From Herbaspirillum hiltneri N3 (GTDB lineage Bacteria; Pseudomonadota; Gammaproteobacteria; Burkholderiales; Burkholderiaceae_D), in contig NZ_CP011409.1 of NCBI RefSeq assembly GCF_001267925.1, positions 1,054,001-1,118,000 on the forward strand: DNA of 64,000 bases, read 5' to 3'. Of the stretch, positions 29,873 to 38,840 are shown piece after piece. The notes below the pieces were generated by a model. The model was not told the origin of the DNA. It was given only the letters and a program-made list of their open reading frames with translations, and ran no database searches. The position numbers and the translations under genes are program-made. How positions within the stretch are numbered: position 1 is the stretch's first letter; every line of letters begins with the position of its first letter.

Positions 29873-30532
29873 TCAGGCGGCCTGCAAGACATGCAGCATG
29901 TCTTCCGGCTCCGGACGATGGGTGTAGTCGGGGTTGACCTCGGCGTACAGGATGGTGCCGTCCTGGGCGATCACGTAGCGCGCCGGCATCGGCAAGGTCC
30001 AGCTCGGGTCGCCGTTGAAGGTCGGCAAATCGTTCTTGAGCATCGTGTACAGATCGACCAGATAGTCCGGCAACGCGAAGCGCAGGCCGAAGGCGGCGGC
30101 GACGTCGTTGCGGGTATCGCCCAGGATCGGGAATTGCAGATTGTTGTTGCGCATCGACTTGCGGCTGTTGGGCGCCGTCTGCGGAGAGACCGCGACCAGT
30201 TGCGCACCGGCAGCCTGAAACGCGGGCAATGCTTCCTGCAAGGCTTGCAACTCCATATTGCAGTACGGGCACCAGACTCCGCGATAGAAACTGAGAATCA
30301 GCGGACCTTGCGCCAGCAGATCGGCTGACGACACCGGCTTGCCGTCGGGATCGTTGAGCGTGAACGACGGCGCCTTGTCGCCGGCCTTCAATGCGCGGCC
30401 GGCCTGACCGGAGGCGATCAGTTCGGCGGTGGCGCGGGCCATGACCGGATGAATTGCGGCGGGTGCGTTGTAAGGGGGCTTGCCGGCGACGAAGTCGGCT
30501 TTGAACGCATCGAGTTTGGCTTGCAAAGACAT
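29873..30532 (-). CDS. Peroxiredoxin-like thiol protein (AhpC/TSA family)
   Basis: A 219-residue cytoplasmic protein of the AhpC/TSA superfamily. After an N-terminal helical extension (about 1-48), the thioredoxin fold has the motif FYRGVWCPYCNMEL, with the peroxidatic cysteine at C88 and a second cysteine at C91. The CxxC arrangement places it in the PRX-like2 group rather than among typical 2-Cys AhpC proteins. It probably reduces hydroperoxides with thiol electrons. AGGAG seven bases upstream supports the start. A divergent LysR gene with two operator-like palindromes suggests regulation by that protein. Confidence 0.87.
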   Translation of the reverse strand: MSLQAKLDAFKADFVAGKPPYNAPAAIHPVMARATAELIASGQAGRALKAGDKAPSFTLNDPDGKPVSSADLLAQGPLILSFYRGVWCPYCNMELQALQEALPAFQAAGAQLVAVSPQTAPNSRKSMRNNNLQFPILGDTRNDVAAAFGLRFALPDYLVDLYTMLKNDLPTFNGDPSWTLPMPARYVIAQDGTILYAEVNPDYTHRPEPEDMLHVLQAA

Positions 30533-30630
30533 GTGATTTCTCCTGAATGATGATCGCGGAAGTGCAATCGACGGAGGCATCTTCTGCCATTCGGGCCGGC
30601 CCGGGAACGCAGGCACAGGGCATATGACTC

Positions 30631-30645
30631 ATTCCATATTGGAAT
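30631..30645. promoter_or_regulatory. LysR-type operator, copy 1 (ATTCC-N5-GGAAT)
   Basis: ATTCCATATTGGAAT is a 15-bp palindrome with the T-N11-A spacing typical of LysR-type sites. It lies between the peroxiredoxin and LysR genes, and an identical-arm copy lies 63 bases away. Confidence 0.7.
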
Positions 30646-30693
30646 AAACTATGCCAAAAATGCGCATGAGAACCGATCGGCGCGTCACAATGA

Positions 30694-30708
30694 ATTCCCG
30701 GAAGGAAT
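30694..30708. promoter_or_regulatory. LysR-type operator, copy 2, overlapping the lysR ribosome site
   Basis: ATTCCCGGAAGGAAT has the same arms as the first copy. Centre-to-centre distance is 63 bp, six helical turns, so both face the same side of the DNA. This copy includes the ribosome-binding region of the LysR gene, which suggests autorepression. Confidence 0.7.
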
Positions 30709-30712
30709 AAAA

Positions 30713-31588
30713 ATGGACAGGCTGAATGCGATGGAAACCTTCGTCAACGTGGTCGAGGCGGGCTCGTTCTCGGGCGCAGCACGCCGGCTCGAAGTGGGCC
30801 AGCCGGCCGTGTCGAAGACGATCGCGCAACTGGAGGAACGCCTCGGCGTGCGCCTGCTGCTGCGTTCCACCCGAGGCCTGACGCCGACCGAGGCAGGCCA
30901 GCGTTTTTACGAACGCGCCCTGCGCGCCATCGAAGAAACCGACGCGGCAGAACGCAGCGCGCGCAACGCCGGCACCGGCTTGTCGGGGCCGCTGCGCATC
31001 TGTGCAGCGGTGACGTTTGCCCGCCTGCGCATCCTGCCTTATCTGCAGCCCTTCCTCGACATGCATCCGCAACTGAGCCTCGACATCGTGCTCGACGATC
31101 GCCACATCGACATGCTCGAAGAAGGCATTGACGTGGCCCTGCGCATAGGTTCGCTCACCGACTCCGGCATGACGGCGCGCAAGATCTCGCAGAGTCCGCG
31201 TTCAGTGGTCGGCACCCCGGCCTACTTCGCCCGACACGGCGTTCCCGCCACGCCGGCCGATCTGAGTTGCCATAGCGCCGTCATCCACGGCCGTGTCGGC
31301 GGCGGCAGCTGGGAATTCCGGCGCGGCAGCACCGAAGTCTCCGTCGCCGTCAACGGCCGCATCCGGGTCAACGCCGCCGAAGGCGTACGCGCGGCGGTCC
31401 TGGCCGACATGGGACTGGTGATTTCGTCGGAATGGATGTTCGAACCGGAACTGGCGAGCGGCGCACTGCAACGTGTGCTGACCGAGTGGGAATTGCCGCC
31501 GGTCGACTTGTGGGCGGTGTATCCGGGCGGACGCATGGCCAGCGCCAAGGCGCGGGCGTTTATCGACTACGTCGAAAAACTGCTATGA
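30713..31588 (+). CDS. LysR-family transcriptional regulator
   Basis: The 291-residue regulator starts with the winged HTH MDRLNAMETFVNVVEAGSFS and AARRLEVGQPAVSKTIAQLE (about 1-60), followed by a periplasmic-binding-protein-like effector domain. It is divergent from the peroxiredoxin gene and flanked upstream by two ATTCC-N5-GGAAT palindromes. Its target is therefore probably the peroxiredoxin and perhaps the dioxygenase after it. No conserved redox cysteine pair of the OxyR kind is visible in the effector domain, so a peroxide-sensing role is not supported. Confidence 0.92.
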   Translation: MDRLNAMETFVNVVEAGSFSGAARRLEVGQPAVSKTIAQLEERLGVRLLLRSTRGLTPTEAGQRFYERALRAIEETDAAERSARNAGTGLSGPLRICAAVTFARLRILPYLQPFLDMHPQLSLDIVLDDRHIDMLEEGIDVALRIGSLTDSGMTARKISQSPRSVVGTPAYFARHGVPATPADLSCHSAVIHGRVGGGSWEFRRGSTEVSVAVNGRIRVNAAEGVRAAVLADMGLVISSEWMFEPELASGALQRVLTEWELPPVDLWAVYPGGRMASAKARAFIDYVEKLL

Positions 31589-32033
31589 ACCCGCGGTGCT
31601 GACACCTGGTCCGACGACGCGCTTGGGTGTGAGGATGTTCAAGACCAATATCGCCTTCGACGATCATCCCAATGAAAAGCGTTTCAGCGACCGCATTGAA
31701 ACCATCGGCGCTGATTCTGTATTCACCTTTCTGGAACAATCGGGCATGCAGGCGTCCCATTTCATCGTCGGTCTCTGAAAGCGACGCAAAAAACCGGCGG
31801 ATTCTTCCGAACAATGCAGGCGATTGTCCGGACCTCAGGAACAAAGGCCTTCAGTCAGACGATATTTTTATATCAGTCATTCTATTTTCGGATAACGCAA
31901 AAATGAGTGGTTGCAAAACAAAACTCCGAGCCTATCTCGGTAGTGCGCCCGGCAGTGCACAGGAATTTTTCCAGGCTGCTGCCGGCATCGCTGTTGTTTC
32001 AACCACGCATTTAACTTACTCAGAGAGAATAAA
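31589..32033. other. Intergenic region, no gene recognised
   Basis: These 445 bases are AT-richer than their surroundings. Short overlapping frames occur, but none has a ribosome site and motif together. The last 100 bases probably hold the promoter of the DUF4148 gene. Confidence 0.5.
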
Positions 32034-32318
32034 ATGACCATCGCTAAAATTATCGCCGCTACCGCCCTGATCGCCGCCGCCGGTTCCGCTTTTGCAGAAT
32101 CCCAATATCCGGTCGACCAGCCTTTCGTGTCCACCAAGACCCGCGCTGAAGTTGTCGCTGAAATCAAGCAAGCCGGCGGTGATCTCGGTCGCAAGAACTA
32201 TCAGGAAACCTTCAACCCTACCCCTGTCGCATCGGCCAAGACCCGCGCCGAAGTCGTGGCTGAACTGAGCCAAGGCGGCGACATCGCCCGCAACAATTAC
32301 ATCAACACCACACGCTAA
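32034..32318 (+). CDS. DUF4148-type small exported protein
   Basis: The 94-residue protein has a clear signal peptide (about 1-21, ending SAFA) and two copies of a KTRAEVVAEL/I motif (about 35-44 and 68-77), which is the DUF4148 pattern of Burkholderiales periplasmic proteins. Function is unknown. A GAGAGAA stretch precedes the ATG. The gene stands alone, and its codon use suggests high expression. Confidence 0.85.
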   Translation: MTIAKIIAATALIAAAGSAFAESQYPVDQPFVSTKTRAEVVAEIKQAGGDLGRKNYQETFNPTPVASAKTRAEVVAELSQGGDIARNNYINTTR

Positions 32319-32709
32319 TCGGTTGCAGCACATGCCGATGACAGATGGTCCGCTCCCGGCGTAATGCCGCCGGCGGACCATCTTTTGCGACTGCGTCTTT
32401 TCTTCCTTTCCTCACTGCTTTTTCATCTCCGTTTTCTCCCTTCCTTCGTGGCTTTTTGCTGAGGCAAAGTCGCAAACGGCCGTCCCAGATTCCATGCCTT
32501 ATTTTTATACTTGCTGTTCCGCAAAGACGGTCTGCACATCCGTTCACGACAAAAAAAATCGCTGACGATTTGTGCAAAAAATTGCCGATGGCGAATCGCG
32601 GGCGCGCCGAGAAAAGTGTGATACATTCACCGACTTGCTCCACCTGGATTCGGGGAGTCTCATCCCCGGCTTTGGTTATAACCGGCAACCCTTATAAGAA
32701 TAATCGACG
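32319..32709. other. Intergenic region, no gene recognised
   Basis: These 391 bases contain a T- and C-rich stretch near 32390-32460 and an AT-rich part with TTATAAC and CTTATAAG motifs near 32675-32700, likely promoter elements. I see no gene. Confidence 0.5.
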
Positions 32710-32979
32710 ATGAAATCGAACAACCCGGCCGATAAGGCTGCTGCCCACCCAAGCATATTTGCGCAAGACATCAGCCTGGCATGTCCGCATTGCGGACAGC
32801 TCATGTTGCAGCTGTCTCCGGACGCGCGCCCGATACAGGAAAAGAAAGTGGCATGTCCGTCTTGTTGCAAGCAAAGCAAGATGGCAAAGCTGAAAACCAG
32901 CAGCGGCGATACTTATCAGCTTTACATCCGCCAGATCGATCCGAATGCGCGCATCGGCGTGTACAGCTACAAGAAATAA
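32710..32979 (+). CDS. Small zinc-ribbon-like protein, function unknown
   Basis: The 89-residue protein has two cysteine clusters, C25-P-H-C28 and C49-P-S-C52-C53, spaced like a zinc ribbon. A basic, lysine-rich tail ends in YSYKK. I do not recognise a named family. It starts at an ATG with a weak upstream site and is followed by a good terminator, which supports it being a real monocistronic gene. Confidence 0.6.
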   Translation: MKSNNPADKAAAHPSIFAQDISLACPHCGQLMLQLSPDARPIQEKKVACPSCCKQSKMAKLKTSSGDTYQLYIRQIDPNARIGVYSYKK

Positions 32980-32997
32980 ATCATTTTCCGCAGGACC

Positions 32998-33040
32998 AAA
33001 AAAAGCCCCTCACGATGACATGCGGGGCTTTTTGCTTTTC
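32998..33040. terminator. Bidirectional rho-independent terminator
   Basis: AAAAAGCCCC (ending 33009) pairs with GGGGCTTTTT (from 33024) across a 14-base loop. It separates the small zinc-ribbon gene from the convergent MFS gene. Confidence 0.8.
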
Positions 33041-33155
33041 AGGATTCCCGCAGCCCGGCGCGCCGGTGCGGGTGAATCCGCGTCACTTCAGAAAACAATC
33101 GCCGCACAAGAAGTCCCGCTCCACCGAGAGGGACTTTGCATCGGCAGCCAAACGC

Positions 33156-34460
33156 TCATTCCTTCTCGCGCAAACTCGCCGGCATGGCAAAGGTCAGCAA
33201 CAAGGCGCACAGCAAGGTCATGCCGCCGATCGCATACAGCGCCGGCGTGGTGCTGCCGGTCAGGTCCTTGATGCGGCCGACCATGACCGGGCTGACGATG
33301 CCGCCGAGCTGGCCGAGCGTATTGATCAGCGCGATGCCTGCCGCTGCGCCGGCGCCGGTGACCAACTTTGGCGGCAGCGCCCAGAAAGCGGGAATGGCTG
33401 CCACCACACCGGCACCCATGACGCCCAGCGCGACGATCAGCAACACCGTCTGCTTTTCAAACACGCCGGCGGCGAAGAAGCCGATGGTCGCCAGCACCAG
33501 CAAGCCGATCACGAAGCGACGGCGTTCGCCGCGTGCGTCGGACAAGCGGCCGACGATGATCATCGCCGCAGCGCCGCAGATATAAGGCACGGCCGTGAGC
33601 AGGCCGATGATGGTCGGATTCTGGGTGCCGGCGGTGCGGATCAGATGCGGCGCCCAGAAATTGAGGCCGTAGGAACCGACTTGGATCAGGAAGCCCGGTG
33701 TCCTGATGGCGCTGAGCAGAGAGTGGCCGCGCTCGTGCGAACCCGGACGCGCGACGTTGGCGGCGAGTATCTGCTGCTCGCGCTGCGTGAGCCAGCCGGC
33801 GTCTTCGATCTTGTCTTTCAACTGCCACAGCACCACCAGGCCGAGGCCGATGCACGGCAGGCCACCCAGCATGAACAGCCAGTGCCAGCCGCGAATGCCG
33901 AAGGCGCCTTCCATGTGGCCGAGGATCATGCCTGACACCGGCGCGCCGATCAGGCCGGCGAACGCTGACGCCAAGAACAGCATCGAGGTGATGCGGCCGC
34001 GATACGATGACGGGAACCACAGCGTCAGGTAATACAGCACGCCCGGCGCGAAGCCTGCTTCCATCGCGCCGATCAGGAAGCGCAGCGCATAGAACTGCCA
34101 TTCGCTGGAGACGAACACCATCGCCGCCGTCGCCAGTCCCCAGGAAATCATGATGCGCGCAATCCAGCGCCGCGCGCCGACCTTGTAGAGGAACATGTTG
34201 CTCGGCACTTCGAACAACACATAGCCGACCACGAACAGGCTGGCGCCGAGGCCGTAGGCGGTATCGCTGAGGCCGAGGTCGCCCTGCAACTGGAATTTGG
34301 CGAAACTGATATTGATGCGGTCGAAGAACGCGAACAGATAGCAGATCATGATCAGCGGCATGATGCGCCAGGCGGCCTTGCGCACGATGGCGGCCAGCGT
34401 GTCGCCGTGAGGCGTGACGAGTTCTTGCGGGGCCGTGCCCGCCGTGGTGTTGGTATGCAT
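33156..34460 (-). CDS. MFS transporter, anion:cation symporter (ACS) type
   Basis: The 434-residue membrane protein has twelve hydrophobic segments and the ACS-type opening LIMICYLFAFFDRINISFAK (about 36-55). It also shows the R-x-x-x-G-x-x-E-x-G-x-x-P-G motif in RFLIGAMEAGFAPGVLYYLT. Relatives carry organic acids such as tartrate, phthalate or hydroxy acids. It is the last gene of an operon with a CoA-transferase and an HMG-CoA-lyase-like enzyme, so it probably imports the organic acid that those enzymes activate and cleave. Confidence 0.92.
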   Translation of the reverse strand: MHTNTTAGTAPQELVTPHGDTLAAIVRKAAWRIMPLIMICYLFAFFDRINISFAKFQLQGDLGLSDTAYGLGASLFVVGYVLFEVPSNMFLYKVGARRWIARIMISWGLATAAMVFVSSEWQFYALRFLIGAMEAGFAPGVLYYLTLWFPSSYRGRITSMLFLASAFAGLIGAPVSGMILGHMEGAFGIRGWHWLFMLGGLPCIGLGLVVLWQLKDKIEDAGWLTQREQQILAANVARPGSHERGHSLLSAIRTPGFLIQVGSYGLNFWAPHLIRTAGTQNPTIIGLLTAVPYICGAAAMIIVGRLSDARGERRRFVIGLLVLATIGFFAAGVFEKQTVLLIVALGVMGAGVVAAIPAFWALPPKLVTGAGAAAGIALINTLGQLGGIVSPVMVGRIKDLTGSTTPALYAIGGMTLLCALLLTFAMPASLREKE

Positions 34461-34543
34461 GTTGTCTCCTGTTGGCGAGGTATGTGAAGAGGCATGTAAA
34501 CGCCCCGCCGGTGGTTGATGGCGATGTGCTCTTGTGGTTTTCT

Positions 34544-35503
34544 TCAGGCGGCCGCGTGCAGCGCGGCCGGTATCGGATGCAGGTCGCAGTTGCGTCCCGC
34601 CTTGGCGAGCTGGCCCGGCACCTCATGGCCCAGCAGCGCCGGCAGCTTGCGCGACAGGGCGAGCAGCTGCGGCAGGTCGATGCCGGTCTCGATGCCGGTT
34701 TCATCGCACAGGTTGACCAGATCTTCGGTGCAGATATTTCCCGAAGCGCCCGGCGCGAACGGGCAGCCGCCGAGTCCGCCGAGCGCCGCGTCGAAACGGC
34801 GCGCGCCGACTTCATACGCAGCCACGACGTTGACTAGTCCTAGCCCGCGGGTATTGTGGAAATGCAGCGTCAGCGCCGCCGCCGGCAACACCGCCAGCAC
34901 ACGCCGCACGAGGCGCGCGACCTGGCGCGGATTGGCCATGCCGGTGGTATCGGCCAGCGTGATGCCGTCGACGCCGAGGCGAAGATAAGCGTCGACGATG
35001 GCCAGCACGCGGTCTTCGTCGACGCGGCCTTCGAACGGACAGCCGAAGGCGGTGGCGATGGTGGCGTTGAGCGAGACATCAACGCCAGGCCTGCGCCCCA
35101 GCGCGACGATGTCGCTGAAACCGGCCAGCGATGCTTCGCAACTCATGCGCATGTTGGCGCGGTTGTGGGTCTGGCTGGCCGACATGACCATGTTGAGTTC
35201 GTCGGCGCCGGCCAGCAGTGCGCGCTCGGCGCCCTTGAGGTTGGGGATCAGTGCGACGTAGGTGACGCCGTCCTTGCGGACGATGCGGCGGAACACTTCA
35301 TCGCCGTCGCGCAGGGCGGGAATCGCTTTCGGCGACACGAACGAACCCGCTTCGATGCGCGTGAAACCGGCTTGCGACAAACCATCGACGAGCGCGATCT
35401 TGTCCTCGGTCGGCACCCAGACCGGCTCGATCTGCAGACCGTCGCGGGGCGCCACTTCCTGCACGATCAGGCGGTTGGCGTCATTGTTCATGCCGGCGGT
35501 CAT
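34544..35503 (-). CDS. Hydroxymethylglutaryl-CoA lyase family protein
   Basis: A 319-residue TIM-barrel lyase. It shows VQEVAPRDGLQIE with the substrate-binding arginine and aspartate, HFHNTRGLGLVN with metal-binding histidines, and the family active-site loop GGLGGCPFAPGASGN with the catalytic cysteine. It would split a 3-hydroxy-3-methylacyl-CoA into acetyl-CoA and a keto acid. Its start overlaps the CoA-transferase stop by four bases (ATGA). Together they suggest activation of a branched dicarboxylic acid to its CoA ester and then cleavage. Confidence 0.9.
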   Translation of the reverse strand: MTAGMNNDANRLIVQEVAPRDGLQIEPVWVPTEDKIALVDGLSQAGFTRIEAGSFVSPKAIPALRDGDEVFRRIVRKDGVTYVALIPNLKGAERALLAGADELNMVMSASQTHNRANMRMSCEASLAGFSDIVALGRRPGVDVSLNATIATAFGCPFEGRVDEDRVLAIVDAYLRLGVDGITLADTTGMANPRQVARLVRRVLAVLPAAALTLHFHNTRGLGLVNVVAAYEVGARRFDAALGGLGGCPFAPGASGNICTEDLVNLCDETGIETGIDLPQLLALSRKLPALLGHEVPGQLAKAGRNCDLHPIPAALHAAA

Positions 35504-36693
35504 TGCACCACTCCTTCCTGCTGCAGGCGGCGGATTTCCGCTTCATCCAGCCCGAGGCCGGACAGCACTTCGACGGTGTGCGCGCCAAGCGCCGGGCCTT
35601 GCCAGCGGATCTCGCCGGGCGTGTCGGACAATTTGGGGACGATGCCCGGCATCTTGACCTTGACGCCGCCCGGCAGTTGCGCCGATAGGATCATGTCGCG
35701 CGCCTGGTAGTGCGGATCGGCGACGATGTCGGCGATGGAATAGATGCGACCCGAGGGTACGCCGGCCTGCTCCAATACGGCCAGCACGTGTTCCATGCCG
35801 TGCAGCGACGTCCAGCCGGCGATGGCGGCGTCGAGCAAGGCGACTTGCTGCACGCGGCCGTCGTTGTGTTCGAAGGCCGGGTCGTCGGCCAGGTCGGCGC
35901 GGCCGATGGCGTGCATCAGGCGCTTGAAGATCGGATTGCTGTTGCCGGCGATGACGACATAGCCGGCGTCACGGGTCGGATAAGTGTTGGACGGCGCGAT
36001 GCCCGGCAAGGCGCCGCCGCTGCGTTCGCGCACGTGGCCGAGCAAGTCGTATTCGGGCACCAGGCTTTCCATCAGGTTGAAGACGCTTTCGACCAGTGAA
36101 ACGTCGACCACCTGGCCGAGACCTTGTCCGGTCTTCACGCGCAGCAGCGACATCAGGGCGCCGATGACGGCATGCAGCGAGGCCAGCGAATCGCCCAGGC
36201 TGATGCCGGCGCGCGCCGGTACGCCGCCGGGTTCGCCGGTGGTGTAGCGGATACCGCCCATGGCTTCGCCGATGGCGCCGAAACCGGGACGGTCTTTGTA
36301 CGGGCCGGTCTGGCCGTAGCCGGAGATGCGCACCAGGGTCAGCTTGGGATTGATTTCCTGCAGTACATCCCAGCCCAGGCCGAGGCTTTCCAGCGCGCCC
36401 GGCTTCATGTTTTCGATCAGCACGTCGGCTTCGGCCGCGAGCTGCTTGATCAGCGCGATGCCTTGCGCCGACTTCAGGTTGACCGACAGGGATTTCTTGT
36501 TGCGCGATTGCAGGTACCACCACAGCGAAGTGCCTTCGTGCAGCTTGCGCCACTTGCGGATGGGATCCCCGTTGACAGGGGCTTCGATCTTGATCACGTC
36601 GGCGCCGAACTCGGCCATCACGCGCGCGGCGAACGGCGCGGCGATCAGGGTGCCGATTTCGATGACACGTATTCCTTTGAGTGGTCCACTCAT
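35500..36693 (-). CDS. CaiB/BaiF-family (class III) CoA-transferase
   Basis: A 397-residue class III CoA-transferase, which moves CoA from a donor thioester to a carboxylic acid. The N-terminal MSGPLKGIRVIEIGTLIAAP and the GFGAIGEAMGG segment are typical. The catalytic aspartate is likely the one in VVDVSLVES (about residue 179). AAGGAG before the ATG is strong. The gene is translationally coupled to the lyase downstream and lies 96 bases after a LysR gene on the same strand. Confidence 0.92.
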   Translation of the reverse strand: MSGPLKGIRVIEIGTLIAAPFAARVMAEFGADVIKIEAPVNGDPIRKWRKLHEGTSLWWYLQSRNKKSLSVNLKSAQGIALIKQLAAEADVLIENMKPGALESLGLGWDVLQEINPKLTLVRISGYGQTGPYKDRPGFGAIGEAMGGIRYTTGEPGGVPARAGISLGDSLASLHAVIGALMSLLRVKTGQGLGQVVDVSLVESVFNLMESLVPEYDLLGHVRERSGGALPGIAPSNTYPTRDAGYVVIAGNSNPIFKRLMHAIGRADLADDPAFEHNDGRVQQVALLDAAIAGWTSLHGMEHVLAVLEQAGVPSGRIYSIADIVADPHYQARDMILSAQLPGGVKVKMPGIVPKLSDTPGEIRWQGPALGAHTVEVLSGLGLDEAEIRRLQQEGVVQ

Positions 36694-36789
36694 TGCAGTC
36701 TCCTTCTTCCTTTTTTACAAGATAGGAATGACTGCCTTGAACGTCCAGCCGCAAATCGGCAAGCAGCGTTCGCCAAACGCGAACGCCGG

Positions 36790-37737
36790 CTATTTCTTCT
36801 TTCGCGCGGGCTTGCTTTCTGCCCTGGCTTCGGCCGCGGCCAGGTAGTCGTACAGTGCGCGCGACACCGGGGACAAACCCTTGACGTCGCGCACCACGAT
36901 CTTCAGTTCGCGGCTGGCCCAGCCGTCGCTCAGCGCAATCGCCGTCAGGCCGAGCGAGCGGCCGATCGCTTCATATACGCCGGAAGGAATCACGCCCAGT
37001 CCCATGCCGGCCTGCGCCATGCGGCATACGGCGTCGAAGCCGGGGACGTGGATGCGCATCTTGAGCGACTTGCCGCTGCTGCGCGCCGCCAGGTGGGTGC
37101 GCGCATTGATGGAGCTGTCGGCATGCAGGCCAACGTGGTCGAAGTCGAGCGTGTCGGCGAAGGCGACAACCTTGCTGCCGGCCAGCGCGTGGTTGTCGCG
37201 CATCACCAGCACCAATTGGTCGCGACGATACAGACTGGCTTGCAAATCGTGGGTTTCGGTGTCGCCGGAACAGATGCCGAGGTCGGCCCAGCCGTCCTGC
37301 ACACCCTTGACGACGCTGCCGCTGGGACGTTCTTCCAGGTCGAGCCTGACCTGCTCGTGCAGCTGCGAGAACGCCATCAGGTCTTCCGGCAGGAACTCGA
37401 CGATGGCCGACAGGTTGGCGACCATGCGCACATAGCCGCGCACGCCTTGCGCATGCTCGGACAATTCCAGGCCGATGGTCTCGACGCTGAGCAGCACGCG
37501 GCGCGCGTGCGTGAACAGCGTCTCGCCGGCCGGCGTCAGTTCCATGCCGCGCGCGTGGCGCACGAACAGGGCGACGCCGATGGCTTGTTCCAGTTCGACC
37601 AGGCGCTTGCTGGCGGCGGAGACGGCAATCGCTTCACGTGCGGCGGCACGCGTGAGCGTGCCTTCTTCCTGCACCGAAACGAACAGGCGAAGCGTGGTGA
37701 GGTCGAGGCGGCGTAGCAGATTGCTGGTGAGCGTCAT
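36790..37737 (-). CDS. LysR-family transcriptional regulator
   Basis: The 315-residue protein has the LysR HTH at about 8-66 (LRLFVSVQEEGTLTRAAARE then VSAASKRLVELEQAIG) and an effector-binding domain. A basic tail ends in RKKK. It lies directly upstream of and co-oriented with the CoA-transferase/lyase/MFS genes. It is the likely regulator of that operon, though the usual divergent arrangement is missing. Confidence 0.9.
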   Translation of the reverse strand: MTLTSNLLRRLDLTTLRLFVSVQEEGTLTRAAAREAIAVSAASKRLVELEQAIGVALFVRHARGMELTPAGETLFTHARRVLLSVETIGLELSEHAQGVRGYVRMVANLSAIVEFLPEDLMAFSQLHEQVRLDLEERPSGSVVKGVQDGWADLGICSGDTETHDLQASLYRRDQLVLVMRDNHALAGSKVVAFADTLDFDHVGLHADSSINARTHLAARSSGKSLKMRIHVPGFDAVCRMAQAGMGLGVIPSGVYEAIGRSLGLTAIALSDGWASRELKIVVRDVKGLSPVSRALYDYLAAAEARAESKPARKKK

Positions 37738-37790
37738 GGCGTGTTGAAAGGTCGCGTCGGTGAATGTCGTTTACTGCGTGCAGTTTGCCA

Positions 37791-38840
37791 CTACTCAGGC
37801 GCGTCTGCTCGCAAGACATCAGCGCCGGGTTCTTCGTCATCTTTGCGGCCGGCCGCCTTGTCCTCATACATGCCGTGGTCGGCGAGCCTGATCAGGGTCT
37901 CGGCATCCCGGGCGTCCTGCGGATAGAAGCACACGCCGACGGAGGCGCCCACGGTCATGCCTTCGGCGCCCTCGACATCCTGCAGGCACAGCAGCGGCGG
38001 CGCCAGCGCGCCTTCGATCTTTTCGCGCACCTTGTCGGCGAAGGCGGCATCGGCGATGCCCCAGAACACCAGCACGAACTCATCGCCGCCGAAGCGTGCC
38101 ACCACGTCGTCGTCGCGCATGATGGTGCGCAGACGCTGGCCGACTTCGATCAGCGTGAGGTCGCCGTATTCATGGCCGAGCTTGTCGTTGATCGCCTTGA
38201 AGCGATTCAGGTCGATGAACATCACCGTGAATTTGTCGAACAGTTCGGCGGCGCGGCGGCCGCGCTGGTGGACGGCGGCATCGAGGTAGCGCAGCACCGC
38301 CGCGCGACTGGTGAGGCCGGTCAGCTTGTCGGTGCTGAGCTCATTCTGCATTTCCATGAAATTCTGCGCCAGCTGGCCGATCTCGTCACGCCGCTCGATT
38401 TTTAGCGCGACGTTCATCTGGCCCTTGCCGATGCGCGCCGCCGCGCGCGACAGACGGCGCACGTCGCGCACTACCCACTGCACTATGCTCAGGCCGAGCG
38501 CCAGCGCGATCAGCACCGCCAGCACCGCGATCACCACGGTCCAGCGCGCGTTCTGGTCGAGCGTGTCGAGGAAGTCGCTGCGCGGCACGGCAACCACGGT
38601 GACCCAGGACAGGCCGGCGCCGTCGCGCACCCAGGAATAGGTGGCGTAAGTCAGTTCGCCATCCGCGCCGTTGAAGGTAAAGGTCGTATCGGCGCCACCG
38701 ACGTTCTCGACCTCGGCGAGGTGCTCCCGTTGTTGCTTATCGGCTGCCGGGAGCCAAAAATGAACGGCATGGCGGGCTTTTTTTGCACGCGGCTGGAGAA
38801 GCGAGAAGGTGGGAAGCGCTACAGATTGCGCGAGGGCGGT
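37791..38840 (-). pseudogene. N-terminally truncated diguanylate cyclase (GGDEF)
   Basis: The C-terminal part is intact: the last membrane helix (VVIAVLAVLIALALGLSIVQ), HAMP (VRRLSRAAARIGKGQMNVAL) and a GGDEF domain with RFGGDEFVLVF, so the catalytic motif that makes cyclic di-GMP is normal. Upstream, the frame reads through the end of an extracellular Cache-like sensor (TFTFNGADGELTYATYSW). It then runs into non-homologous sequence up to the stop codon of the PepSY gene, without ATG and without a first membrane helix. The only in-frame GTG (38628-38630) has no ribosome site. I infer that a deletion removed the N-terminus. A product made by read-through or internal initiation cannot be excluded. 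Confidence 0.7.

Noticed and set aside
31596-32037. Small plus-strand frames between the LysR gene and the DUF4148 gene.
   Set aside because: No ribosome sites, overlapping frames and no motifs; treated as intergenic.
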